DNA of 51,871 nucleotides from Photorhabdus akhurstii (GCF_018448925.1 NZ_RCWE01000032.1:1-51871); one strand, 5' to 3'. Shown: positions 16,866-27,097, counted from the stretch's first letter. Notes: generated by a model not told the origin, from the letters alone. Program-made: numbers and translations.

Positions 16866-17604
16866 TAATAATATATAATTATAGGGTAAGACGGGGGAAA
16901 TATGAGCAGAAAAGAGACTTCAAGATCATACAACTAAATCTAATAACTTGGGCATACCTTAGATGTTTAGAAAAGGTGCTTGAGGTATGAATTGTGCATG
17001 GCATGATTTACTTGTATCGAATCCGCAAAGATACAGCTCAGTGTAAATTAATAACTAGAGGTAGAGTAGATACGCCGATTTAATCGGAAATTCCAGTGGG
17101 CAAGGTGATATATAGGCTAGCAAAAGATATCTTATCTTTGCTATGTTGTTTGGTTATATTGTTTGGTTATATTGCACTGTGAGCGGGTATATCAGCTCTA
17201 TGATAATAAATTTGTCATCTCCTTTCTGGATGATTTTTAAGAATAAATTGGTTCATTAAGAAAAAGATTAATTATTCTATCCATAGGCAGGTCGAAGGGA
17301 GTTAACTTAGTTTGGTTTAACCTGAAATATTCATATTATTCTTGCAGTTTAAATAGATGAAAGATCAGTGAAATAACCAAATGGGTATTCAAATGGAGTT
17401 GTGGTTTGGTGCTTATTTTCAAGAATTTTGGCTAGGAGATAAAAATCAAATATTATATATGACAAATATAAATTTAAAGATAAATAAAGTAGTTTAATAT
17501 TACTACTTTCAGATAATGATTTTCTTAAATGAAAATGGGTAGCTTTTATATTAATAAAACTTACCTGAGTAAATGTTTATTCTATTTCTATCGAGATAAC
17601 TATT
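16866..17604. other. 739-bp gap inside the ant cluster
   Basis: No gene is recognisable; the frames here are short and A+T-rich. Visible structures are a near-perfect inverted repeat TAGCAAAAGATA / TATCTTTGCTA near 17117-17143, a 13-base tandem repeat TTGTTTGGTTATA at 17146-17171, and a small CCGAT-TTA-ATCGG hairpin near 17075. A gap this long in an otherwise tight operon suggests a second promoter for antD-antI or a lost gene. No clear promoter boxes could be assigned. Confidence 0.5.
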
Positions 17605-18891
17605 GTGATAATAAATAACAGAAATGAATCTCAACCGCGTAGAGTTGTGGTGACAGGGCTAGGTGTTGTTGCGCCGACAGGTGTTGGCGTTAATGAATTC
17701 TGGAACAATATTCATAACGGTAAATCAGGAGTGAGTAAATATGAGTGGGGAAGAGAAAGATTTGGCTTTAAAAGCGGAGCAATAGGAAAGGTTCACGGTG
17801 ACGATAGCAATAACAAAGAGTTTGTTCTGAAAAGTGAGCGTAAATATCTTCAATTTGCATTAGACGCCTCAGAGATGGCGATGCAAGATGCGAATTTAAA
17901 ACCTTCAGACATTGACGGTCGGCGTTTTGGTGTTGCGATAGCAACGGCGATTGCTGATGCTGCGGGAATGGAAGAGTGTTTACTCAGAATCACCAACGGG
18001 GGCAAAGAGAATATTCACCCTGATTTAATTAAATCAGAAGATTATGACAGCTTTGATTTTAGTTCAGCCGCAACCTCTGTTGCGAAAAAATATGGCGCAT
18101 CTATGTCCGTCAGCAACATATCAACCGGATGTGCGGCAGGACTTGATGCATTAGGCATTGCGATGGAGCATATCCGTTATGGCAGAGCGGATATTATGCT
18201 GGCTGGTGCAAGTGAAGCGCCACTTTGTCCGCTTTCTATCGGCTCTTTTGAAGCTTTAGGGGCGCTATCATCAAGAGAGTTGGAAAATCAGCAAGCGGCG
18301 ACCTGTCCTTTTTCCCTTGAGCGGGATGGATTTGTGATTGCTGAAGGGTGTGGAATATTAATTTTAGAGTCTTATGAACATGCTAAGCAGCGTGGAGCAC
18401 ATATTTATGCTGAATTAGCAGGGTATGCATCCGTCAATAACGCTTATCATATGACTGACTTGCCTGCGGATGGAATGGCAATGGCACGGTGCATTGATAT
18501 GGCATTGAAGGATGCCCAGGTATCGCCATCAACGGTAAATTATATTAGTGCTCATGGCAGTTCTACGGCTCAAAATGATATTAACGAATCAAATGCGATT
18601 AAATTTGTTTTGGGTGAAAATGCATTTGGTATTCCAGTTAACTCATTAAAATCAATGACAGGTCATGCTTTAGCTGCCGCTAATGCGATCGAGTCTGTCG
18701 CATTATGTCTGGAAATAGAAAAGCAGTATGTTCACCCAACAATTAATTATCAAACCCCAGATCCTGATTGCGATTTAGATTATATTCCTAATCAAGGTTG
18801 CGCATATCCAATTAAGACCGCGTTAAAATTATCAAGTGGTTTTTCTGGTATTCACAGTGTTATTGTTATGAGGGCAGTAGACAATGCGTAG
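17605..18891 (+). CDS. antD: AntD, ketosynthase alpha of type II polyketide synthase
   Basis: The 428-residue product is a complete beta-ketoacyl synthase with catalytic Cys176 in Ser-Thr-Gly-Cys-Ala-Ala-Gly, His317 in Ala-His-Gly-Ser-Ser-Thr, and Lys349/His354 in Lys-Ser-Met-Thr-Gly-His. With AntE it forms the heterodimer that condenses malonyl units into an octaketide on AntF. The start is a GTG at 17605; no in-frame ATG exists nearer the conserved Arg-Arg-Val-Val-Val-Thr-Gly-Leu-Gly. It overlaps antE by eight bases. Confidence 0.93.
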   Translation: MIINNRNESQPRRVVVTGLGVVAPTGVGVNEFWNNIHNGKSGVSKYEWGRERFGFKSGAIGKVHGDDSNNKEFVLKSERKYLQFALDASEMAMQDANLKPSDIDGRRFGVAIATAIADAAGMEECLLRITNGGKENIHPDLIKSEDYDSFDFSSAATSVAKKYGASMSVSNISTGCAAGLDALGIAMEHIRYGRADIMLAGASEAPLCPLSIGSFEALGALSSRELENQQAATCPFSLERDGFVIAEGCGILILESYEHAKQRGAHIYAELAGYASVNNAYHMTDLPADGMAMARCIDMALKDAQVSPSTVNYISAHGSSTAQNDINESNAIKFVLGENAFGIPVNSLKSMTGHALAAANAIESVALCLEIEKQYVHPTINYQTPDPDCDLDYIPNQGCAYPIKTALKLSSGFSGIHSVIVMRAVDNA

Positions 18892-19999
18892 AAGAGTTGT
18901 CGTTACCGGTGTTGGCGCAATACATCCTGATGGCAATGATGTCACCGCCATAAAATCAAATGTTATTCAGAAGTTATTGGGCCAAGAATCGAAAAATAAT
19001 ACGACTGTAAGTTCTGTAATAAGAACATTGAGTGATTTCGATGGCGCGAAATATATCAATAACCGCTTAAGGCGCAAAATTGATGAATTTTCGGCTTATG
19101 GTATCGTCGCCGTTGAAATGGCATTAAAAGCGAGTAGATTGGATGTAGATAAGCTTGATCCTAACCGCGTTGGAATATATGTCGGAAACTGTTTTGGTGG
19201 ATGGCAACATATTGAGGATGAAGTTAAAGCGCTCCATGTTGAAGGCATAAAGGGAATGGGGCCTTATGTCGCCACGGCATGGTTCCCTGCGGCGCTTCAA
19301 GGGCAATTGTCGCTGCTTTATGGTTTTAGTGCGCAATCTAAAACGTTTTCCACCTCCGATGTGGCAGGGATGCAAGCAATAGGTTATGCAGCGGAAGCGA
19401 TTTCTAATGGTGTTGCGGAAGTGATGTTATGTGGTGCGTCAGAACATCTTTCCAGCCCGTTGGTTAAAAATTTACTGGAGAAAACATCAAGCCAGAAACA
19501 CTCTGAGGTTTTTGGCGAAAAACGGGCAGGAGATTTTTCCGAAGGCGCTGCATTTCTGGTGCTGGAAGAGCGGCAACATGCTTTAGAGCGCGGTGCCTCG
19601 ATATTATGTGAATTAACCGGTTTTGTTGATTATTTTGCACCGGATAAAAATACCAGAAATCACACTTTAGAATATACTGCTGAGCTATTCAACCATAATG
19701 ATAATGCTGTATTTATTATGGATGGAATATATGATGATGAAAAAGAGATAACGAGTAAGGCTTTCTCAAATAAAGAGATAAAAACATCATTTATAAATCT
19801 GAGGCCCTATTTGAATAATCAATTTTCAGTCAGTGGCGTGATTGATTCAGTCCTGGCGTCATCATTCTTGTCAGAAAATAACGGGGATGGAGAACAACAA
19901 TCTAATAAAATCAATGAGTTTTCAAATACTAACCAAATAATCATTCAGCGCCTCAGTAACCAAGGTCATGTATGTGCGTTGAGTTTTTCAGCTATTTAA
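18884..19999 (+). CDS. antE: AntE, ketosynthase beta / chain-length factor
   Basis: The 371-residue protein follows the ketosynthase fold but lacks the catalytic residues. Ser-Thr-Gly-Cys of AntD aligns with Ser-Thr-Ser-Asp here, putting Asp159 in place of the active-site Cys, and the His motifs are absent. It is shorter than AntD in its C-terminal half. Chain-length factors pair with the alpha subunit and set the number of extensions. The Asp at the nucleophile position is unusual, since actinomycete factors typically have Gln. It starts within the end of antD and ends 34 bases before antF. Confidence 0.9.
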   Translation: MRRRVVVTGVGAIHPDGNDVTAIKSNVIQKLLGQESKNNTTVSSVIRTLSDFDGAKYINNRLRRKIDEFSAYGIVAVEMALKASRLDVDKLDPNRVGIYVGNCFGGWQHIEDEVKALHVEGIKGMGPYVATAWFPAALQGQLSLLYGFSAQSKTFSTSDVAGMQAIGYAAEAISNGVAEVMLCGASEHLSSPLVKNLLEKTSSQKHSEVFGEKRAGDFSEGAAFLVLEERQHALERGASILCELTGFVDYFAPDKNTRNHTLEYTAELFNHNDNAVFIMDGIYDDEKEITSKAFSNKEIKTSFINLRPYLNNQFSVSGVIDSVLASSFLSENNGDGEQQSNKINEFSNTNQIIIQRLSNQGHVCALSFSAI

Positions 20000-20015
20000 T
20001 CTCTAAAATATTTAA

Positions 20016-20282
<267 letters not shown>

Positions 20283-20305
20283 TTGCTAATTAAAGGGAAA
20301 CAGAA

Positions 20306-21853
20306 ATGAAACTAATCTCTATGTTGTTACATTCGGAGCGTGATAATTTACATCATGATTGTATTGTCACTAAAGATTATCATTATACAAGAAAAGAGGT
20401 AATATCTTCTGTTTCCCATTTAATTGATGATTTACTTAGTCGAGGAGTACAAAAAGGTAATAAAGTCATCGTTATATTTGAACATGATGGATTAGGTGTT
20501 TTCTTTTTAGCCGCCGCCAGCGCGATGGGGTTGAATTTATTAATGCCCTATAATTTATCATCAGCGACAATAGATGAATGGATTAATTTTACCAATGAAG
20601 TGCAATACGATTTTGTTGTTTATCTTAAAAAAGATAAACATTTTGTTGGGAAATTAAAAGAAAGCAATATTAATGTGATTGATATTTCAGATCATAAGAT
20701 CAGAGTTGGTGATGATAACGCGGAAATTCCAATGATAACTTATTCGCCGCAATCTATTGCTAACTTTATTGTTCTGTTCACCAGTGGAAGTACAGGTAAA
20801 CCGAAAGCCATTAGCATTTCAGAATCGTTAGTGTGTCGTCGAATTTATTCAGTGACAGAGAAATTAAAATTTACTCAAGATGCTAAAATATTCATGTCAG
20901 GTTTGTTGAATAATACAACGGGAGTGATTTTTTCTTTCGGCTCATTATTACATCAATCAACACTTTTTATACCCGAAGATAGAAATGTAGAGAGATGGCC
21001 TGATTATCTTTCTCGCAATAAAATCACTCATATTATGTTACGCCCAGAATCAATGAAATTATTCGTTAAATCGACAGCGGAACGTAATATTGATCTCTCT
21101 TGTTTACAGGTTGTTGCTTATGGCGCCGCGGCTATGCCTCCTAGCGTACTTGAAAAAGGGCGTCAATTAATTGGTTGTGAATGGGTGCAGGGATATGGAT
21201 TAAGTGAAACTTATGGTCCTTTCTGTTGGGTAGATGAGCAAGATCATCGTGATAAAAGATATCTCAATTCAATTTATTGTGTTGGCAAGATTGATAATAC
21301 ATTGGAAGTGGCGGTTAAACCCATTATTGGCTCATCTGATAATATCGGAGAAATTATATTAAGAGGCGAAAGTATTATGGAAGGATATTACGATGTCCTT
21401 TCTGGGGAAATAACGCCTCCTGATGAGTGGTTTGTCACCGGTGATCTCGGTTATATAGATGAAGAGGGTTATTTAGTCTTAAAAGGACGTAAGCAGAATA
21501 CTTTCATGAGTGCTAACGGACATAGAATTTATCCAGAAGAAGTTGAATCTATTTTATCCCGAATACCCAATGTGAATGTGGCTACAGTTGTTGGTTTTTC
21601 TTTCCATGAAAATGGTGTTGCTATTGATCAGCCAGTTGCCTGTATGAGCGGAGAGATATCGAAGAAATCATTACCTGAAATTGAAGATATTATTTCATCG
21701 TTTTTAAGTAGTAAATTAAGTCGGGAAAAATGGCCGGATTGGTTCTATGTTACTGACGAATACTTTCCAAAAAGCCATAATGATAAGATATTGAAAGCAG
21801 AGTTAATTAAATCAATCGACCCTAAAAAACTATTTACATTGAGGAATCAATAA
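20306..21853 (+). CDS. antG: AntG, acyl-CoA ligase-like adenylating enzyme
   Basis: The 515-residue protein belongs to the AMP-binding superfamily. It has the phosphate loop Thr-Ser-Gly-Ser-Thr-Gly-Lys-Pro-Lys-Ala at 159-168, the Tyr-Gly-Leu-Ser-Glu-Thr motif, and Thr-Gly-Asp-Leu-Gly-Tyr with Leu-Lys-Gly-Arg in the hinge. In the ant cluster it is described as a CoA ligase; genetic work on the pathway links it to activation of the carrier protein and AntB, but its exact substrate cannot be read from the sequence. It shares one base with antH (TAATG). Confidence 0.88.
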   Translation: MKLISMLLHSERDNLHHDCIVTKDYHYTRKEVISSVSHLIDDLLSRGVQKGNKVIVIFEHDGLGVFFLAAASAMGLNLLMPYNLSSATIDEWINFTNEVQYDFVVYLKKDKHFVGKLKESNINVIDISDHKIRVGDDNAEIPMITYSPQSIANFIVLFTSGSTGKPKAISISESLVCRRIYSVTEKLKFTQDAKIFMSGLLNNTTGVIFSFGSLLHQSTLFIPEDRNVERWPDYLSRNKITHIMLRPESMKLFVKSTAERNIDLSCLQVVAYGAAAMPPSVLEKGRQLIGCEWVQGYGLSETYGPFCWVDEQDHRDKRYLNSIYCVGKIDNTLEVAVKPIIGSSDNIGEIILRGESIMEGYYDVLSGEITPPDEWFVTGDLGYIDEEGYLVLKGRKQNTFMSANGHRIYPEEVESILSRIPNVNVATVVGFSFHENGVAIDQPVACMSGEISKKSLPEIEDIISSFLSSKLSREKWPDWFYVTDEYFPKSHNDKILKAELIKSIDPKKLFTLRNQ

Positions 21854-23295
21854 TGAACTATGTAGAATCACATTCAATTATTTGTAATGCTCAGGTAGAA
21901 GATGTATATCAAATTATTTTAAATTCTGAAAAATGGCCGGAAATATTTGAGCCTTGTCAGGAAATAAAAACTCTCTTTAGGGATAAGGAAGGAGAGAAGA
22001 TAGAAGTTAAAGCCTTAGTTAACGGTATTTTAATGCAATGGGAATCAAATCGTAAATTTTATCCAGAAACATTCAGTATAAAATCAAAACTGAACCCGCC
22101 AATGACGTTAGTTAAAGAGATGGAAACGTCATGGCGTGTGATTAAAATTAATTCCCAGCAATGTGTATTGTTGTTAGAGCATCTGTATGATCTTGAGTCT
22201 GAAATAGCCGGATTAATTGATGGTGTTGAAACAATCGAGCAGGCGCACCAATTTATCAGTAAAGCTATTGATACTAATTCAGTTAAAGAGCTAAATAATA
22301 TAAAAAATATCGTTGAGTCAACAGAGGGAGTGGAAAAAGTATTAAAAGGAACGATTACTCACTCAGTCGTATGTGAGGCATCGGCACAGCAGGTCTATGC
22401 TTTAGTTAAAGATGTCTCTTGTTGGACCGATATTTTTTCATTCTGTGATGGTGCGGAAGTTTTAAATAGATCAGGTAATGAAGAATTGGTTGAAATCAAA
22501 GCAAAACAAAATAATAAAGCAGTAAGTTGGCAAACACGGCGATATTATTTTGATGCTATTTACCGGGTTGATTATGTTATGCCTACACCGATGCCATTAT
22601 TCAAAACAATGAATGGCAGGTGGCAAATTATTCCTGTTAATGATCAACGCTGTATTATAACGGTACAAAGGAACTGGGCTTTGTTAGAAGATATCAGTGG
22701 TATTGTTGATGGTATTGATAATCATGACCAGGCTAATTCCTTTGTTATCTCATTTATCAATGATAATACTCGAATGGAAATGGATAGTTTCAAGAGTCAG
22801 GTAGAACGTCATAAAAAATCAAATTTATTAACTTTTACCGCAGGCTATTATATTCCTCACCAATTTGATGATGTTTATAATATATTTTTAAATATCGATG
22901 ACTGGAGCAAAATATTGCCGCATTGTGATTCAATAAAAGTTATTTATAATGATAATAAACATCAAGAATTTAATATGGAAGTATCAACACCAAATGGAAA
23001 TGAGACTTTCCGTAGTATACGATTCTGTGATGCGGATAATTTATTGATTGAATATTTCCAACCAGAGCCTCCTTTAGTATTAAAGTCTCATAGTGGCTCA
23101 TGGAAGATATTTAGTAAAGGAAGTGGTTCGTACATTGTTTCTAGTCATGATGTTGAGTTAAATCATGATTTATGTGCAGTTAAATTTGGTACGGAAGATA
23201 AAGAAAAACAGCGTGAGATAGTAAAAAATGCTATTTCGGAAAATAGTAAGAAAATGGTCTTTGCCTGTAAAGAGTGGTTAGACACTCGTATTTAG
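21853..23295 (+). CDS. antH: AntH, aromatase/cyclase with three tandem SRPBCC-like repeats
   Basis: The 480-residue product belongs to the START/SRPBCC polyketide aromatase/cyclase family. I see three related units starting near residues 3, 165 and 323. Each contains Val-Tyr-x-Ile/Leu followed by a Trp-x-x-Ile-x-x-x-Cys segment and, later, Pro-Pro/Pro-Met and a Trp-Lys/Arg/Gln-Ile strand. Actinomycete relatives usually have one or two units of about 150 residues. AntH is assigned to formation of the first aromatic rings on AntF. It is translationally coupled to antG and followed by antI after 19 bases. Confidence 0.9.
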   Translation: MNYVESHSIICNAQVEDVYQIILNSEKWPEIFEPCQEIKTLFRDKEGEKIEVKALVNGILMQWESNRKFYPETFSIKSKLNPPMTLVKEMETSWRVIKINSQQCVLLLEHLYDLESEIAGLIDGVETIEQAHQFISKAIDTNSVKELNNIKNIVESTEGVEKVLKGTITHSVVCEASAQQVYALVKDVSCWTDIFSFCDGAEVLNRSGNEELVEIKAKQNNKAVSWQTRRYYFDAIYRVDYVMPTPMPLFKTMNGRWQIIPVNDQRCIITVQRNWALLEDISGIVDGIDNHDQANSFVISFINDNTRMEMDSFKSQVERHKKSNLLTFTAGYYIPHQFDDVYNIFLNIDDWSKILPHCDSIKVIYNDNKHQEFNMEVSTPNGNETFRSIRFCDADNLLIEYFQPEPPLVLKSHSGSWKIFSKGSGSYIVSSHDVELNHDLCAVKFGTEDKEKQREIVKNAISENSKKMVFACKEWLDTRI

Positions 23296-23314
23296 TAACT
23301 TAAAGGAAAATAAG

Positions 23315-24469
23315 ATGAATAATAAAAATAAACCCAATAGAATTTCGCCAGAACTTCTTGCTACTTGTGGTTATTTTATGCCAAGACTATTTTTCTTAAA
23401 TTCTCAATATGCTCCCCAAGTACATTGGGGAGATGTTGTTGCAGCATTGAGTGATTTTCAGCAGGAAAACTTAGACTTATCCTCTGAAGAGTTTTGGTAT
23501 GAATGGATGATTAATTGGTCAAAAGTGGGTGATAGCTATATTAGTATCGCTAACTCGGCTAAAAGTGAGGTCAGCCATGTTCGTGCTTTGAGGAGTGCCG
23601 CTGCCTGTTATCATTGGGCCGAATTTATGTACTTCAGTGATAGGAGTAGAAAGGTACAGCTCAGAGAGTATATTCGTTCATGTTTTTTATCTAGTATAAA
23701 ATATAGTGACCTGCTAGTTGAGCATCAATATATTGTCGTTGATAAATTTCGTATGCCGTTTTTCCTTATATTCCCTAAAGGGTATAAAGAAGAAGAGAAT
23801 CATCCTTTGCCTTGTGTTATTTTATCCAATGGATTGGATTCAATGACTGAAATTGAAATATTATCTTTAGCTGAGTTTTTCTTAATGAAAAATATGGCGG
23901 TAGCTATATTTGATGGACCAGGACAGGGAATAAATCTTGGGAACTCACCAATAGCTATCGATATGGAATTATATGTTTCATCTATAGTTAAATTGTTAGA
24001 GGATGATGTCAGAATTAACAGTGATCTCCTCTGTTTCTTAGGAATTAGTTTTGGTGGTTATTTTGCTCTACGCGTTGCGCAAAAAATTGGCGATAAATTT
24101 TGCTGTATCGTCAATTTATCCGGTGGACCTGAAATAGCAGAGTTTGATAAGTTGCCAAGAAGGCTTAAAGAAGATTTCCAGTTTGCATTTATGCAAGATA
24201 ATAGCCGTATGCAGTCTCTTTTTGATGAAATTAAATTGGACGTCTTTTTACCTTGTAAAACCAAGGTTTTTACTGTTCATGGAGCATTGGATGATATATT
24301 TCCAATTGATAAGGTGAGAAAGTTAGACCAGATATGGGGTGATAGTCATACATTATTATGTTATGAATCAGAAGCTCATGTTTGCTTAAATAAAATAAAC
24401 GAATATATGATACAAGTTTCAGACTGGGTTAGTGAACAATTTTGGCTTAATGGCTATAAGAAAGGATAA
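23315..24469 (+). CDS. antI: AntI, alpha/beta hydrolase that shortens the polyketide
   Basis: The 384-residue protein has the nucleophile elbow Gly243-Ile-Ser245-Phe-Gly-Gly, an acid in Gly-Ala-Leu-Asp-Asp around 326-327, and His355 in Glu-Ala-His, with a helical N-terminal cap, as in the FrsA/DUF1100-like esterases. AntI is known in Photorhabdus for trimming the octaketide to the heptaketide-derived anthraquinone, a rare chain-shortening step. It is the last biosynthetic gene. An AAGGAA ribosome site precedes the ATG. Confidence 0.92.
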   Translation: MNNKNKPNRISPELLATCGYFMPRLFFLNSQYAPQVHWGDVVAALSDFQQENLDLSSEEFWYEWMINWSKVGDSYISIANSAKSEVSHVRALRSAAACYHWAEFMYFSDRSRKVQLREYIRSCFLSSIKYSDLLVEHQYIVVDKFRMPFFLIFPKGYKEEENHPLPCVILSNGLDSMTEIEILSLAEFFLMKNMAVAIFDGPGQGINLGNSPIAIDMELYVSSIVKLLEDDVRINSDLLCFLGISFGGYFALRVAQKIGDKFCCIVNLSGGPEIAEFDKLPRRLKEDFQFAFMQDNSRMQSLFDEIKLDVFLPCKTKVFTVHGALDDIFPIDKVRKLDQIWGDSHTLLCYESEAHVCLNKINEYMIQVSDWVSEQFWLNGYKKG

Positions 24470-25611
24470 CTTATTTTATACTAACTGCCTGTTCCATTAT
24501 ATCTCATTATTGTGGACTATTATTTTGTAAGTTAATAGTGAATACGGATAGAGTGCAGGAGTCGCTGCGTATATATAGTATGTGAGAATGAGTTGTATTT
24601 CTCCTCTACTAACATGCGTTTAGAAGTTAGCGCTTTTGTTTAGGTATTATCTTGGTTCTCTCTTTTTATAAAGAATGGTAAATGAAATAGTTTAATGGGA
24701 TGGGCGTTAAATAGGGTTAAATCATAAACATCAGGCTGATAGTAGCTGTTTTTATGGGATTATAAAATTTACACAGATTCATCAGATTACCGGGATTATT
24801 ATCATTAGCGGAAAAGATAATTATCAAGAGCTAAATTTTAAGGTGATTAATCAATGGAGATATTGTTATGGATAAATATTGGTTTCACCTTTATTTTTAG
24901 TGAACATAATAGTGTATTTATGTAATATTATCCTTCGATATTAATAATCTGATACTAGAAATAAATTGAAGATAAATGAGTTATTATTATCTTCTCTAAA
25001 ATATTTTATTTTTTCAACAGAAGTTAAGATTAAACCTATTTGGAGTATTACCTTTTAGTTCCACGGCTCTTTTACTATGAGTAATAAAATCAAAACATTT
25101 TTCCAGGCATTACGAAGAGATATGTTCGAATAAAATAAGACCATACTTTCCCTGCTGAAGCATTAATCGGCAGTGTGAAAATTGACTTTAATATTTGTGT
25201 TTTCTTATATCATTAATACATAGTAAGTTTACTTATGATAAGTTATCTTATTGAATGTGAATTTTATTTTTTGTATTAATTAGCTGTATATTAAGCTTTT
25301 AAATATTTGCTCTATGTTTGATGCCCGATGCTTACTTCAACCTGGTTTCGGCGTAATGCATAGAACATTTACTCTTGACAGAGTTTGGTAATTATGTAAG
25401 ACGGCAATAGTATTTTCGTCAATCCAGACAATTGAGGTCTATATTAAATATAGGATTTCGAGTTGATGGTTTTATAGAGAAATCTCGACATTGTTCCATG
25501 ATAGATAATTAAGAATAAATAGTTATGTTGGGGTACTGACTAGTAACTCAATACTATTTATTCAGTAAAGCCTTATCCTATTTGATTTTTATTAAAATGA
25601 GGAGTTCGGAA
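24470..25611. other. 1.1-kb A+T-rich intergenic region between antI and antJ
   Basis: No gene or clear remnant is visible on either strand; all frames are short. No strong terminator stem with a T tract follows antI. The promoter of antJ must lie at the right end. Confidence 0.5.
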
Positions 25612-26313
25612 ATGTCAAGAACCGAAAGACTTATAGTATTATTGCAATACTTGAGACAAAGAAGGTACCCTGTCAGTGGTAAATTACTCGCTAGTGATTT
25701 AAATGTAAGCTTGCGCACGCTTTATCGCGATATTGCTTTACTAAACAGTCAGGGGGCAAATATAGAAGGCGAGCCAGGTTTGGGTTATATATTACGGCCA
25801 GGTTTCATGTTGCCTCCTTTAATGTTTACGATGGATGAGATTGATGCCTTAGTTTTGGGCAATAAATGGGTTATTGAACAGAGTGATGTTGTTTTGGCTA
25901 AGTCTGCCCATAGCTTTATATCTAAGATTGCCGCAGTATTGCCGGCAGAACAGCGTGATCAACTATATTCTTCGCCAATGTTTGTAAAAACAGATGGTTA
26001 TAGTAAAGTTACAGATAATAACTTAATGTTATCTGATATTAGAAAAGCGATATACCATAAATCAAAAATAGTGATAACTTTTATTGATTTAAATAATACA
26101 CATACTGTGAAGACGATCTGTCCACTGTCGATCTTTTTCAATAATGAGTTCTTTTTAGTTTCTTGGTGTGAATTCAGTCATAACTTTCTTAAGTTACAAG
26201 TGGGAAAAATAGAGAAACTGGAAGTATTGTCTGAAAAATATATACAAGATAGAATGTTATTATTAAAAAAATGGAGTGAGAAAGAAGGATTGTCTGATAA
26301 TAATTTATCGTAA
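25612..26313 (+). CDS. antJ: AntJ, YafY-like HTH/WYL transcriptional regulator
   Basis: I start the gene at the ATG at 25612, seven bases after GAGGAG (25599-25604), giving 233 residues; an upstream TTG frame lacks such a site. Residues 1-62 form a DeoR/HTH_11-type winged helix (Leu-Ala-Ser-Asp-Leu-Asn-Val-Ser-Leu-Arg-Thr-Leu-Tyr-Arg-Asp-Ile). Residues about 125-200 form a WYL-like sensor domain in which the diagnostic tripeptide reads Val-Ser-Trp within Phe-Leu-Val-Ser-Trp-Cys. AntJ is reported as the pathway-specific activator of antA-I, involved in phenotypic heterogeneity of pigment production. Name and role rest on its position next to antI and its family. Confidence 0.82.
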   Translation: MSRTERLIVLLQYLRQRRYPVSGKLLASDLNVSLRTLYRDIALLNSQGANIEGEPGLGYILRPGFMLPPLMFTMDEIDALVLGNKWVIEQSDVVLAKSAHSFISKIAAVLPAEQRDQLYSSPMFVKTDGYSKVTDNNLMLSDIRKAIYHKSKIVITFIDLNNTHTVKTICPLSIFFNNEFFLVSWCEFSHNFLKLQVGKIEKLEVLSEKYIQDRMLLLKKWSEKEGLSDNNLS

Positions 26314-26626
26314 ATAGATGATTACAGATGAATAATTTATATAGGTATTTATCCTATACATGTTTAATTGTTATTTCTACTAAATATATAGTTGAAAATA
26401 TATAGTAGATTCTGATGATTATCTGAACTTTCTGCTGTCATTTATACTGAGGGCTTAAAAAGTTTAGTGATTTTATTAGGAAAGCGCCGCCCTAGAGTGC
26501 TAATTGTGAATGGTAGGATAAATCACTTAATTTGGTAATCTGGGGCAACAAACAACATAGAGTGGGCTTGAGATTGTGGATAATAAAGTTCAAGAATTCT
26601 TTAAAGGTAAGATTTTAAATCGATTG

Positions 26627-26659
26627 AACAAAGATCGTGATAGAATCACGATCTTTGTT
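26627..26659. terminator. Perfect 15-bp hairpin, bidirectional terminator
   Basis: AACAAAGATCGTGAT (26627-26641) pairs perfectly with ATCACGATCTTTGTT (26645-26659) around an AGA loop. T-rich bases follow on the plus strand. It lies between convergent antJ and the minus-strand gene at 26753-27097, the expected place for a shared terminator. The surrounding 26314-26752 holds no gene. Confidence 0.85.
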
Positions 26660-26752
26660 TTGTCGACTTGCGAGCTTGTCTTTATGTAAGAGTGCTATCG
26701 ATATTTTCCACATGTGCATTTTTCTTACATAAATAATGAAGTAGAAGAAAAG

Positions 26753-27097
26753 CTACCATTTCCATGCATCCGGGCTGGTGCCGGTAGGTAATACACAAAT
26801 GCCAAAATCGCTAATGACAACAGCGACATAGATATCATTACCATAACAATTTAATTGATACCTCCTTCCTTTTGCCGTCCATTGCCAATAATCATTTTTC
26901 CGACTTTCTGGATAGAATTCTTGGATAAATGAAGCGGTTGCTGGATGTAACCCATCAACATTGAGAGTACTTGTATTCCCTGAGCTGCTCCAAATCACAT
27001 CACCGATTAAATTTTCATTGGTAAGATTAACAACGAAAAAATAATGGTTATTAATTTCAAGCATTTCACCCTTTTCTTTTTCCTCAGTTTCTTTCAT
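26753..27097 (-). CDS. Small hypothetical protein
   Basis: The 114-residue product begins with a highly charged Lys/Glu segment and continues as a beta-rich, aromatic protein with several Trp and Tyr residues, ending Asp-Ala-Trp-Lys-Trp. There is no signal peptide or membrane helix. I do not recognise the family. The first 11 residues are unlike the rest, and the internal Met at residue 12 could be the true start. It stands alone, with the strong terminator just downstream. Small beta-rich proteins like this are frequent in Photorhabdus accessory regions, but no function is claimed. Confidence 0.55.
   Translation of the reverse strand: MKETEEKEKGEMLEINNHYFFVVNLTNENLIGDVIWSSSGNTSTLNVDGLHPATASFIQEFYPESRKNDYWQWTAKGRRYQLNCYGNDIYVAVVISDFGICVLPTGTSPDAWKW

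Noticed and set aside
17146-17171. CRISPR-like repeat
   Set aside because: Only two adjacent copies of a 13-base unit with no spacers; a simple tandem duplication.
26753-27097. Immunity gene for the tccC6-like deaminase toxin
   Set aside because: Same strand and nearby, but more than 1 kb downstream beyond a strong terminator and the TacAT remnant; Tc toxins aimed at insects do not normally carry immunity genes.
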